This document shows, one piece after another, positions 12,401-24,400 of a stretch of DNA of 64,000 nucleotides. The stretch spans positions 39,432,447 to 39,496,446 of the forward strand of contig JAVLUZ010000154.1 of NCBI GenBank assembly GCA_036768485.1. Reading direction: 5' to 3'. Under the pieces are notes generated by a model. It was not told the DNA's origin and searched no databases. It worked only from the letters and a program-made list of their open reading frames with translations. Position 1 is the first letter of the stretch. The number at the start of each line of letters is the position of its first letter. A program made the position numbers and the translations under genes. Source of the DNA: Mermis nigrescens (taxonomy: Eukaryota; Nematoda; Enoplea; Mermithida; Mermithidae).

Positions 12401-15400
12401 AACAATGTGTATATGGCGCGAAGCTATGAAAATTTGAAGCTTTTGGGCCAAAAATGAGCTAAAAACGCTTAAAAAGGCACACTTTAAACAATTTAAACGA
12501 AAAATCGACAATTCTGGGGAGGTCGGAGCCATTCGGCGGGGGGGGGCGTTTAGTTGCCGTTCTGGGGGTTAAATCCCCTAAACCTCCCCCAAAGAACACG
12601 TATGGTCATTACAGCTCAGTCCGCTGACTTTCAGACCGGCCGCGTTGTTTTTATCATCATTCGCGTACACAGAAAGGGAAGTTATGCCGTCAACACAACA
12701 TGGCATGCACATGGGATATTAAAAAGTTCTACGCCTTTAGAGGGAGGCAAACAAATTTTTCGAAGCAAAAAAGGACAAAAATTAAAACGCTTTTACAAAA
12801 GTGTTCTAAATTGACCATGAAAACGTAAATTATGTTGTTTCGACGCTATTGATTACCAATTCGTCGATGCTATTTTAACTTTAAAAAATTTCAAACTGAT
12901 CTCGAGACTGGACTGTGTTGACCCACCAGACCGGCTGCGCTGTGCGTTTATGGATACCATACTTTCTGTATGGCTTGTCAGAGGTCACAATACTCGTATA
13001 TAGCAACCTCAAAACTTATTTTGTTTGTCGGCGGAATAGGTCAAAAACTCGCTTATTTGCTTGCTGTTCTAAAATTATTACAAGCACTTACTGAAAAATG
13101 TACACATACGATACGAGTATATACATACTTAAGGCTGCTCCGTTTTTAATATGCTTCAAGAGACCACTTGTATATACATACATATGTAAGCTCTCACCGA
13201 GCAAGAAATAAAGGAATTTCTCGTTTAAGTAAAATCAAAAATTAGAGCAAAAAGGTGTGGGAACGCAGTTTTTCCAAAAAATGATAGCAATCACGAATTA
13301 CTACAATTCTAAAAATAAAGAATGACTACAACGATAACAGCCTGATGAAGCATCTAAACCTAGACCATTATTACCGCTCAAGCGGCCAGTTGTTACCAAA
13401 CATGCTTGTACGGAAGGTTGGGGACTTATACCCACCCAGAAAGACAAAAGTGAAAACTTTCCCTAATGTAAAGAAGTAATTTATCTTGCAAAAGCGCTAG
13501 GAATCGATCACAAACAGTCGAGTAATGCAGTTTTACCACTATTTTAACATTTATAATTATTTTTTGAGACCGTTTCATCTCAAAAAGGATCTCCAGCTGA
13601 CCTTCCTTTGACCGGACTGATCTCCCCAAAGACCGGCTATATTGTGTGTTGTGATCATGGATGCACAGCATGACCGATCTGGGGAAAAGGGTCAGCTGGT
13701 CTAGATAGGGGTCGAAAATTGAGCTTTTTCTGAGGCCAAATTGGCCTCAAAACTGGTATAAGCGCTAGAATAGCGTTAAAACTACGTTATTACCCAGTTT
13801 CTCAATCTGAAGCACGTTTGAAGACAGTTTTCAATTTTTATCCATTTTTAGCCTTCATTTTGCCTCATTTTCCCCAGAAAATTTTCCGTCTTTCCATACG
13901 AAGGGTCTAGACCCCAAACCCCCCACATGCATGTCTGATTGTGACCTTTCGTTTAACATAAAATGTTTTTGACAAAGCCCTCACCATGTATGACTCGTTA
14001 TATATAGGCGGAATCGATACTATCACACTAAGCGAGCCACGTGCTTCTTTAACAATCAGGCCCAAACCAGTGCTGAACATAACTTCCAGTTCAGACATGT
14101 TCATATTTCTTGGTTGACTTCGAATGGTTAGTCCTGCAAAAAACGACTATGCCCTCAAAAACGCAGAACCAACGAAAACAGTGATCTAAAATTGAGTTTT
14201 GTCATTCCTTGTTAAGTTAGAGGTTAGAGGTTAATTTGATCGGTCATTTCAGTCCCGCTTTCTACACAAGTTTGAAACAGATGAAAAATTGTATCATTAC
14301 CTCATTAAACACAGCATCATTGACTAATCATTATAGTCCTAAACATAAATTGATCATGTAAACATGAATAAGGATTTTTTTATCAGCAGCGTTTAAATAA
14401 GCAAAGCACTTAAATCTTAAAAGTCAAGGATTTGTGCAATCAAACTTTACAGTATAATACGAAATAAAAAATTAATCGGCAAAAAATTGCTCAATTTGGA
14501 AGATATTCTGGCAAAAAGAAAACTGCAATCATCATTTACAATCTTGGGCCATAACCACGGATTTTTTTTGCGCGGAGCAAAGGAAACCGGTCCTGCGCTA
14601 ACGCAAAATTTTGGACAACATCGCCATGCGCAAAGGCTTTTCTGGATGAAACGATGAGAGTTTTTGCATTCTTAAAGCGTTATTCAAAGAAAAATTTTTT
14701 TCAAATTTAATGTTAGAAATGTATTATTTCTTGTTTTCCTATCTCTGGTCCATTATTTCATCATCAGCAAACTCCTGCTTAGCTTTCAGAGGAGTAGCCA
14801 GGATTTTGATTCGGAGGGGGCACACTATAAAATTTGCTTAAGTTTTTTCGAGTATTTAGGCGCCTTTTTGTTATATATCCATTATTGTACCATATTTGCA
14901 CATTATCATGCCCAAAACCTATCTCTGTATGTCGCTCTTCACACCATCGCGCACCTCACAGCAATCAATGTTTTTTTTAAATTTTGCTGCAAGGCTGTCT
15001 GAAAATTGTTAAGCTAACAATGAGCACAAAAGACGTATATCATAAAATAATTAAATCCGCATTACTGAGTATCAGATTTTGAGAAAATGCATTAAGATGA
15101 TCAAAGCTGCCAGAACGCCCGATTTTTTTAATTTTGATTCTTAAGAAGCGCGAAAACTTAGAGATCATAAAACTAGAAAATGCATTCAAACGGTTTAATT
15201 CGCATAAAGCGCCTAGTTTTTCAGGTTTAAATGCAGCATACTGGCAAAAATTGATTAAGTTTGTATGAACTGCAAAAATGTAGATCGAATGCCAGAAAAT
15301 AACATACATAAATTTGGAGATTTAAATTGTTTACGAAAAGATCGAATCCGTCGAAAATGGCCGATCTTTTTAGGTCAAGAGATTCAACAGTAAGAATGCA

Positions 15401-18400
15401 TTAAAATAATTGCATTCGGAAGAATTTTTGAAATTATGAAACTGAGAGATACATTAAATGATTGAATTATCGCGAAGCGTATTAATTTGAGCTTTTGAAA
15501 CCAAAAAATGCATGAAAAATTTAATTTTGGTGCGCTAATGAGAGGCCTCTTGCGCCAATGCCCTCTTCTGGCCATTATTGGCCGCGCAAATGGGGGTGGC
15601 GCTAAAAAATCCTTGACCATAACATAATTTTTTCTAAGCCCGATCAGAACACTTGCAACAGTAGCATACAATCTGATTGAATTTTTCTGAAATGCATGAA
15701 AGCAGATATTTTAGCATTTACTTTTGAATGTTTGCAGCTTTTGCCATGGCGTATCAAAAAATATTCTAAAGCCGTCGACGTAAACATCAGTTTTGTATCT
15801 CCAGCGGGCAAAGTCTTTTCGTGCAAAAATCTGAACGACCGATGAATCGTTGTCCTGGGCAGCAACTCCGGTGATGACTGTAGCGGGCACGTCGGCATTC
15901 CCTGATTTTTAGAAAGATATTATTATTCGCAGGTTTTAAGCAAAATCTATACGTCATTTGGTACAAAGAAGTCATTCAGCTATGTTCGAAATTACGGCAG
16001 CAAATTATAGGGAAATTTCTTGAAAAACGGGTGCTCGTGCAATTATTCCTAGAATAAATTTAATCTATCGACATCTCGAGTAAAACTGTTGCGTTAAAGA
16101 CGAATTTTTTCGAAGACTTGGAGCATTCTTTTTTAGAGATGCAACCTTCAATTTCTTTTTCTGAAAATGCACTCACTTTCAATGCGAAGTAAGTAGAACG
16201 CGCGATTTTGCCTTTGGAAGATAAATCACTAAATGCATGCAGCAATCGATTACAAAATATTCGAATGAAAAGTTCGCGTTTCGGAGACCCAATTTGAGCA
16301 TGCGGCGAATGAAGAATAACAGAATTTTTTAAAAATAATAATGACACTCGGGACAATAGTATAGATAAAGGTGCAATGTAATATTTTGCTAAAACGCTTA
16401 CAAACGTTTTTTGGCGGTTGCTCCATCCGAATCTGTACGTTCATCGTGTGTCTGAGATTTTTAAGCGAGGCCAGTGTGTAATATCCATTGCCGTTGAAGT
16501 TGTACTTAGTGTTATCGAAGGTAATAAAATGCCCTTGACCGAATCCATAACCTAAACAGACAGACCTAGAAAATTGGTCAGTTATCAGATATAACTATAG
16601 ATGCTTAGCATAGCCGGTCCTGGGTAATCTGGCCTGGGGGAAGCAGTCAGAGTTTTTCCAGCCAAAATGGCATAACTGGTTTAAATGCTAAAATGGTGTA
16701 GAAAATAATATTAATCCACAGTTAATAATCATCTTTAAGAATTTTCGCAATTTTTTATTTCCATCTATTTTTGGCCTTCATTTTGCCTTATTTTCCACAG
16801 GAAATTTTCCTATTTATACTCAGAGGCCCGAATACCCGAAAGCGGAGTAAATTTACTCCGGAGTAAGGCTTACTCCGGAGTAGTTACTCCAGAGTAAATC
16901 GCGAAGTAACTTACTCCGAGATTCGATTACCCGACAGTGGAGTAAGCATGGGGTAGTTACCCCGGAGTAAGTCGTGAAGTAAAGTTGCTTCGAAGTGAAT
17001 TGTACAATGTTTTACATAGTTGATGACGCGCCTCTGTCTGATTTGCTCATTTGATATATCCGTTCACATTTCCATCACACATGGGCGTGGAGGAGGGGTT
17101 TGGGGGTATGCACCCCTCAGAAGTTGAAATACCCCCAGAAATCAAAACACCCCCCCAGAATTCAAATTTCGAAATTTTTTTCTTGCTTTTTTTAGCGATT
17201 TTTTGATGCCATTGGATAGTGTTTGATGAGAAACGTCGAAAAATGGTGTTTTTTCGCTATTCGACCACTTTTTATACCATTTTTTGACCTTTGAAAATTT
17301 TTTTACCCCCCAGAATTTCGGTGCTGCCCACCTATGATTGCCATGCTTCGAGCATGTATACAAAAAAAGGATTATTTAAATAGTTGATTATTTTCACTGA
17401 ATCAAACCTCGTATGATAAATTTACTCATTTTCACTCAATAAAATTTCAACATGAATGAGAAGAAAAAACGTGACACAAACTTTTCAACAGCGGAGACCG
17501 AATTTTTAGTCGAGTGTATAATGCAATGCAAGGATATCATCGAAAATAAGAAAACGGATGTATCCACATCTTTAGCCAAGAAAAGATCGTGGAAGATGAT
17601 TGAACAAGTGTTCAGGGAAAATTCGGACTGTAACGATCGAAGCGTCGCTAAATTGGAAATAAAATGGAAAGATTTGAAAAGGGTAAACAAATTCGCTCAA
17701 GGCAAACTTTCGTATAGAAAAATAGCATCGTCAGAATTATTTTGAAAAATTGTATTTTTTACGGCTGGCCATCGTTTTTAAGCATTAAAAAAGCATTTTA
17801 CAAACACTTATAGAGTGAACTAGTGATGTCCCGGTGCCGCTTTTTTTACCGGTGCTGGTGCCGGTGCCGGTACCCCTGTACCGGCGCCGGTGCCAATGCT
17901 ACATTAGCATATTATATAGTGTACTATGCTTCTTCAAAAGGGTTAAATTTGTACCTATTTTTCACCGGATATACATATTAAGGGCGAAATTTCATTCGGC
18001 TAGTAACGACTTCATTATTTTTAATTTATGAATACATATTAATTTTCTCACTTAAGCATTAAACAAACAAAAAATTGTAATAAAATTGAAATTCGAAGAA
18101 AAATAAAAGTTAAATAGTGTATTATAAGTTTAAGTGTAGCGCAATCAAGATTGGCTTGTGCAGTAGTTGATTCTTTAGTCAAATCGAAATTTGGTTTTAG
18201 TGCGTTAGTTAAACATTCAACTAGTAGGAAACAAACATGAAAATAGCCACAAAAACTTTTTGAGCTCAAATCATTTGAGTTTATCATTTCACATTTTCAA
18301 AAGCCTCTGAAAACAAACATGGGATATATTAGTAATGCAAAAGACTTACATAGAAGTTCATTTACAAAGTTTTAACAAGCTTTTTCTGAATAATTTGCAT

Positions 18401-21400
18401 GTAAAAGTTTTGCATAAAAACTATTTTAAAATTCTAGCTGCGTTTTACGGTCTTCTGCTCACGAAATGGAGAAATAAAAATGGATTTGATGAAATTAAGT
18501 TGAAAACTACTCTGTAGTACCCATCCTTCTTGCCTACAGATGGTAGAATTAGGAGAACTTTCCACTCTATATGTCGATGTTTTTAATTTTAATTTACTTT
18601 ATTTATTAGTGTCCACGCTTCTTGCTGTTAATTGATGTTTTCAATAAGATTTGTTTCGTTAAATGAATAATTCATTTTTAAAGCTCGAAGACTTGTTCTG
18701 AAGTTCAGTCAAAATGCTTCACTATGCTAATCAGGAGATTTTATTAACAAAATGCTGCCTTTTTGCGCCTTTATTCATTAAATTGGTGATAAATGAGCTT
18801 CAATTATTCTTTTTACACTAATTTTTCTCTTTTATCTAGCACCGGCGCCGGTACCAGCCTAGCACCGGCCCGGTGCCGGTGCTTAGGCACCGGCGCCGAT
18901 GCCGGTGCCGGTGCCGGTGCCCAGGACATCACTAGAGTGAACCAACATAATTTTATACTTATCACAGAGAATAACAGCGTTCAATCAGACGATTCCTCTT
19001 CGCATTCCCTTGTGCATTTCTTGCTTCTTCAATAATTTCATTATCGTTGATTTCTTCGAAAGTTATAGGAATTGGCATTTTTTGTGATGTTTTGTTTTAC
19101 ATTACATCACACAGACACTAGATTTTGGCTGCTGCCCCTGTATGGAACGCATAGGGAAGTATTTACCCGTGTGTCTACAGACAAACTGTTGGATCGATTA
19201 GTAGATCGTCTGAGGTCATCATAAACTAAATCGACAATACTGCGAACAGTTTGTTTTTGAAATCTGTACCGAAGTCGAAAATGATTATAATCATAGATAG
19301 CAAATGGATTTGGTCTACTTGCCAAATGAGTATTAAGTAAGTTGATTCCTGCTATCTCTTGCTCATCAAGAAATTCGAACAAATCCACCAAACCCATTAT
19401 GGATAAATTCGAAAATATACAGCCAATCAGCAAAACCACCTTATGCTTGCATTAAAATGTTTGCTACTCCATGACTTACTCCTGCCCCCGAGCAAGAGTA
19501 GGTTCGTGGAGTAAATCTACTCCGGAGTAGCGCTACTCCACCTTCAGGTATACCGAAAAATTTTACTCCATGATTTACTCCGCGATTTACTCCGGAGTAA
19601 GAGATACTCCACCTTCGGGTATTCGGGCCAGAATGAAGAAACTATCCTGAGCTTAGAAGATGAGCAAAATTTTCAGCCATGTATATATTTTCAAACTCTC
19701 TAGAAATTTTAAGCAGAAGATAAGTTTGGATTATGCTATTTGAAGTACACAAATGCAACGAATAACATTGAACTATTCGAATTGAAAAATTGTAACTTTG
19801 TGAATTTAGAACAGTCGCGTTTTTGTCCATTTAAACGCAATCTATTGAGTTGCGAACTTGAGACACATGGCAGGTCAACGGTGTAATAATTATACCCATC
19901 TAATACCAATGTTATTATCTTCTCCAGAATTTCTATTTTGACATAGGTTTGTTCGTTCGTGAATTTTAAGAATTTTAATCGACAAGAAGCCGACAAATTA
20001 CGATAATTTAGATCAATGTAATAACTGCAATCTGTCAACTTATTGTCGGAGATAGCTCTTAAACGTTATTCCAAACTTTGTGAAACAGACTATTGACGAA
20101 TCATTTCATTCATGCAGTAAGCATATTAAGTCGAAAGATAAATTTATTTAGTACCCAAAGCAGGCGGTCTGTAGTCCTGGCAACCTGATGTCATACGTCG
20201 CCAAAAATAAAATTCGCAATGAGCCGCCCATTTGCAGCAAATTTCATAGGATAACAAATCGTTGTAAAAATGTGATAGACTGGGTACGTACGGAGGTCGC
20301 TTGAAGGGGAATGATCCCCATGGATGCGCACGACACGGCACACCGGCTGAATAGAATCGCAAGTATTGATCATTGTATTCGTAGTCGTGCGAAAACATCA
20401 ACCAGCCCTGCCAATCGTAGCAGCAGACTTGACCGGCGCCTGTCCATCTATGTAAAAGGTGGTTTTTGGTACACTATTATGTGACATGTGTAGCATTGGG
20501 CATTGGGATTCTGGGAATCAGCCCTGAACTGTTATAAAGTGCCTTTTTAGCTTACGAACGATCGACATGCGTCAAAAACATTATTTTTTTCACGTTTCTG
20601 CGGTGCCTTTTCTTTCTAGAACATTAGAACATTCGAAAAATTCCGAAAATGTCATTTAACGAAATATTCGAAAAAAATCAATCTAGGGCAGAGCATCGAA
20701 AAAAATGAAATTTTGAGTTAAAATGTGACTAAAAATGCATATAAGAGCACTTTTTCTAAGATTTTTTAAATCGAAAATCACTTGGGATTAGTAGAAATGG
20801 TAGTAGTAACATTCCCAAGTACCCAGAATATGTATGCACTCGTATTTGATTACTGTGAAACATGGCTGAGACGATCTTCTTGTCCTTTTCCAATTACCTA
20901 CCTATTTCTCTGCATCTTGCTTACAATCTGTGGACCTTTGAGTGAACCTTTTCGAATATGTTTTTTGCACTGCTTCATACTCGTATAGGTGCGTAAGGTC
21001 AAACTTTCGGGGTGTTAAAACTTAAATGGTACGATGGTATCGCTTTAAAACAATCGTTTTGAGCATTTTCGACAATTAAATAGTCTTTTTGAACTCAAAA
21101 ACACTGCTAAATAGCATCATTCGACTCACAAACATAGCTATCTAGCCTTTTTGGACTAGAAATAAGTATTTAGCCCTGTTTGGAGTCGAAAAATAGCTGT
21201 ATATCCTTTTGAAACTCATAAAAGATAAGTATTCAGCATTTCTGAGCTCACATGGCATGTTTCTGACATCAAAAAAAGGCTATGTAGTTTTTTCTGAGCC
21301 CAGAAAGGCTTTATGGCTAATTTTTTGAACCCAAAAAAGGCAATATGGTAATGACTTTCGGTCAAAATGGCTGTATAGCTATCAGTTTTTTAAAGCACAG

Positions 21401-24400
21401 GGGGAGTAATACCCCCTCACCCCCATAGTCTTGCCTGCCTGCTTATTTTGTTTGTGCTCCTATAGTACTATCATAGATTGAATCGTAACATAATAGAAAC
21501 AAAACATGCAGGCAGGATAAATTTTGGGAACTAGTACAGAAGGACGGAAACTTTTATAGAGAAAATGAGGCAAAATTAGGGCCAAAAATATAAATTAACG
21601 CTTATTAGCAAAAGTGCTGACATTGACCAAAAACTGTCAATTAAGTCAGTACGCTCATGAACATTTGTACACCAATTTTAATGTCATTTGAGCTCAGAAA
21701 AGTCTCTGGTTGACCCCAGACGGGCTGAACCTCCAAATCAGTCACGCTTAGCATCTATGACAGCAACTCTATGCTGCAATAAAAACACGAAAAATGTTTA
21801 CGAAACGACCAATATCAGATTAATTTTTAAAATCACACATGCTGAAAACTCACACGCTTGTGGTGGACAAGACGCAATGCTGTGCTCCTTGCGTATAATA
21901 GCAATGATGATCGCCATTTATGTCACAGTCGGTCAAGGCTACAAAGCGTCCGACGTCAGCCACAGCCTGATCCAGGGTGCAAGGACATGAGTGGCTGTTC
22001 TCCAAGAACATATAAAAATTCTCGCGGCGACCGTCGTACTCGAACCAATCGATGCACATATCCAAAGCCCAGCTTGGCCCCAACTGTCGATGCCAAATGT
22101 CGTGGAAGTACCAACCGAATGGCACCAAGTTAGACCAGTATATTCTGAAACACAGACCTTTTAATTTTGAGAAAAACAGTGAATTGTTTGTCTTCCGAAC
22201 TTTTTACTAAATTGCTGAATTTTGACCTTAGAATACTGGTAACATCCTTTCTAATCTCAGCGGAACTTTTACCGAGGCCGAAATGTCAAAATTTTCGGAA
22301 CGTTCGACCTTAAATTACAGATTACCGTTTTTAGCAATTTTGCTCGATAGTCTGTTTCGCATAAGTTAAGGCATAAATTTTAAGAATTTTTGTCGAAAGT
22401 AAGCTGACGGATTACGATAATTATATATCAAATCAATGCTATATTCGCAATCCGCCGGACATAGCTTTTGAAATTTATACACAAACTTGTGTGAAACAGA
22501 CTATAATTGTTGTGCTCATTTTCGCCTTTTTATTTAAAGTGGCATAGCATTATTCGCACTAAAAGTTCACAGAATTATGTGTAGGAGGACGGGCTAAACA
22601 TAAAGCTTAATAAATTCTTAAGCTCATCACAATTACTTTTAAAATTCTACCGGAATTTCGTGGCCGACAATGCTTTTTAATGACATCCAAGAATGCAGTT
22701 CCATTTTAAGCAATGAAGATTTTATCGCTGGTACAAATTTGTATGGAACGATAAGGCGATCTAATAATTAGAGGCCGGATACTTAAGATCAGAAACTTTT
22801 TTCTGAGAACGGATTTGAATTCAGCTTACCGAGAAATGGCGAAAGAGCATATTTTTAGCGCTCTGCCGCAACTTGTTTTGCCCTTATTTTCACTATTTGC
22901 CCTTATTTCCGCCTAAAATATGGTCTCGTAAATTTGCACATAATTTTGTCATTTTCAGCTAGAATATACTCAGAATGTGGGAAAACTTGTCGTTTGAGCA
23001 ATAAGTTTTGATATATTTTCGGTAAGTGGAATCACGATTCAATGTATTTGTAGTTCGTTCAAAATGAAGGTTAGTCAATATGGCGGAAGACAAAATGAGT
23101 TGCATAGTATTGTGGAATAGTTCAAAACTGATTCTATAGTTTCCGCTGGACGGAATCAAGCAGCATTTTTGGGTGCACGCCGAAAAAAAGCCCCAAATCG
23201 AAATTAATTACTACAAAACAATCACTCATTTCTACCAGTTTTGACACAGCTGGAAGCTAATTGAAGAAGTTCAACAATTTTGAGTAAAGCTCGATACATT
23301 CATTTTTATCAAAACTCTACATTTAAGAACGTTGAAATGATAAATGTTTCCATAACAAATTCTCGAATGAATAGTATTATTGTTTGTCAAATTAAAAGTT
23401 AGTATGTGTAGTTGTAAGGCACTAAAGACAACAACAACAGATTTAGCATCTATTTAGCTTTAAAATTGTTATATTTTGGCCTTATTTTTGCCTTTTTTCT
23501 AGCATTTTTTTCCTCTTAATTTGCCCTCTTTTACTATTTTTTTGCCTTTACTATCCGGTCTGTACTAATGATGAAGCTTTTCATTTTTGTCGTTACAGAT
23601 AAATATGTTCCACGTACGGGAAGTCAACATATTTTATACATCGTAAAATTTTAAGACAATATCTTACCCATCTCCATAGTCTGACATCCAGTTTTGAGAA
23701 ACACGAATCTGAACAATACCACCAGCGTATTTCTTCCACGATTCGTGCAATCTATGAGCTTTACTCAACGCGATAGGGCTGAAGGAATAGGATCCTCTGT
23801 TTGGCGTACTTTTGGATATGAATCCAATCTGCAAAGCCGTCGTCTTGAAAAGTGAGCAACTTTCAATTCGTTTCTTTATTTTATCTGTGGTCCAGTTCAC
23901 ATAAATTTGGGCATGATTTTTAAGAATTTTCACCGACATTGTCGTGCGATAATTACACTACAGATCAACCTAATCTCCCAGCCCAGCTTGCTGTCAGTAA
24001 ATATTTTTTTCGGTCCTACCCATACTTTTGAAGAAGGTTAGGTATATTTGATAAATTGAAAGAGATCGGCTTGAACTTTTTAATCGTTCTTTGTCAAAAA
24101 CGCATGTTACAACTTTAATCCCTATGCTTACGCTCTAAATTCTAAATATTATGGGCATCTGCAATAAGGGAAAACGGTTTAGGCAAATCAACTACAGACA
24201 AGCTTGACTCTTTTCCAAGCATACTATTTTTGATACTGGCAGCAAATGCTTAATACGAGTCTTTAGAGTAATGCAGGAAACGTTCCTGAATCCGCTATTG
24301 CACTCTTGTTAAATAAAATAACATGCAAGCTTATTCTGGAACTAATTTATTAAAAATATGATGCTAAAATACAATAAAAATTATTATATCATGAAAACCT

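Larger units (their letters stand above)
16825..19629. mobile_element. PIF/Harbinger-type DNA transposon, 2805 bp, internally decayed
   Basis: The ends are perfect 16-bp inverted repeats (GGCCCGAATACCCGAA) extended by matching 'CTTACTCCGGAGTAA'-rich subterminal DNA, flanked by a 3-bp duplication AGA (16822-16824 and 19630-19632). Inside are a Myb/SANT-like frame on plus and a Harbinger transposase N-terminus on minus, the two-protein arrangement of this superfamily. A Rep-B element (17076-17336) and a hAT element (17821-18934) are inserted within. The whole lies in the intron between mesh A exons 13 and 14, inside or beside a Rep-A copy. Confidence 0.85.

Noticed and set aside
15060..15560. 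CRISPR-like spaced repeats
   Set aside because: Spacing is irregular, the repeats are degenerate, and the genome is eukaryotic.
15644..15975. Two minus-strand frames overlapping mesh A exon 15
   Set aside because: They are wrong-frame shadows of the vWD exon; the correct frame aligns with copy B.
21688..22133. Plus-strand frames over mesh A exon 12
   Set aside because: Antisense shadows of the AMOP exon.
21854..22144. A GDPH autocleavage site as in MUC4/SUSD2-type proteins
   Set aside because: Only GDHH (copy A) and GNHD (copy B) occur in the AMOP exon, and no GDPH was seen in the vWD exons, so I do not propose self-cleavage.
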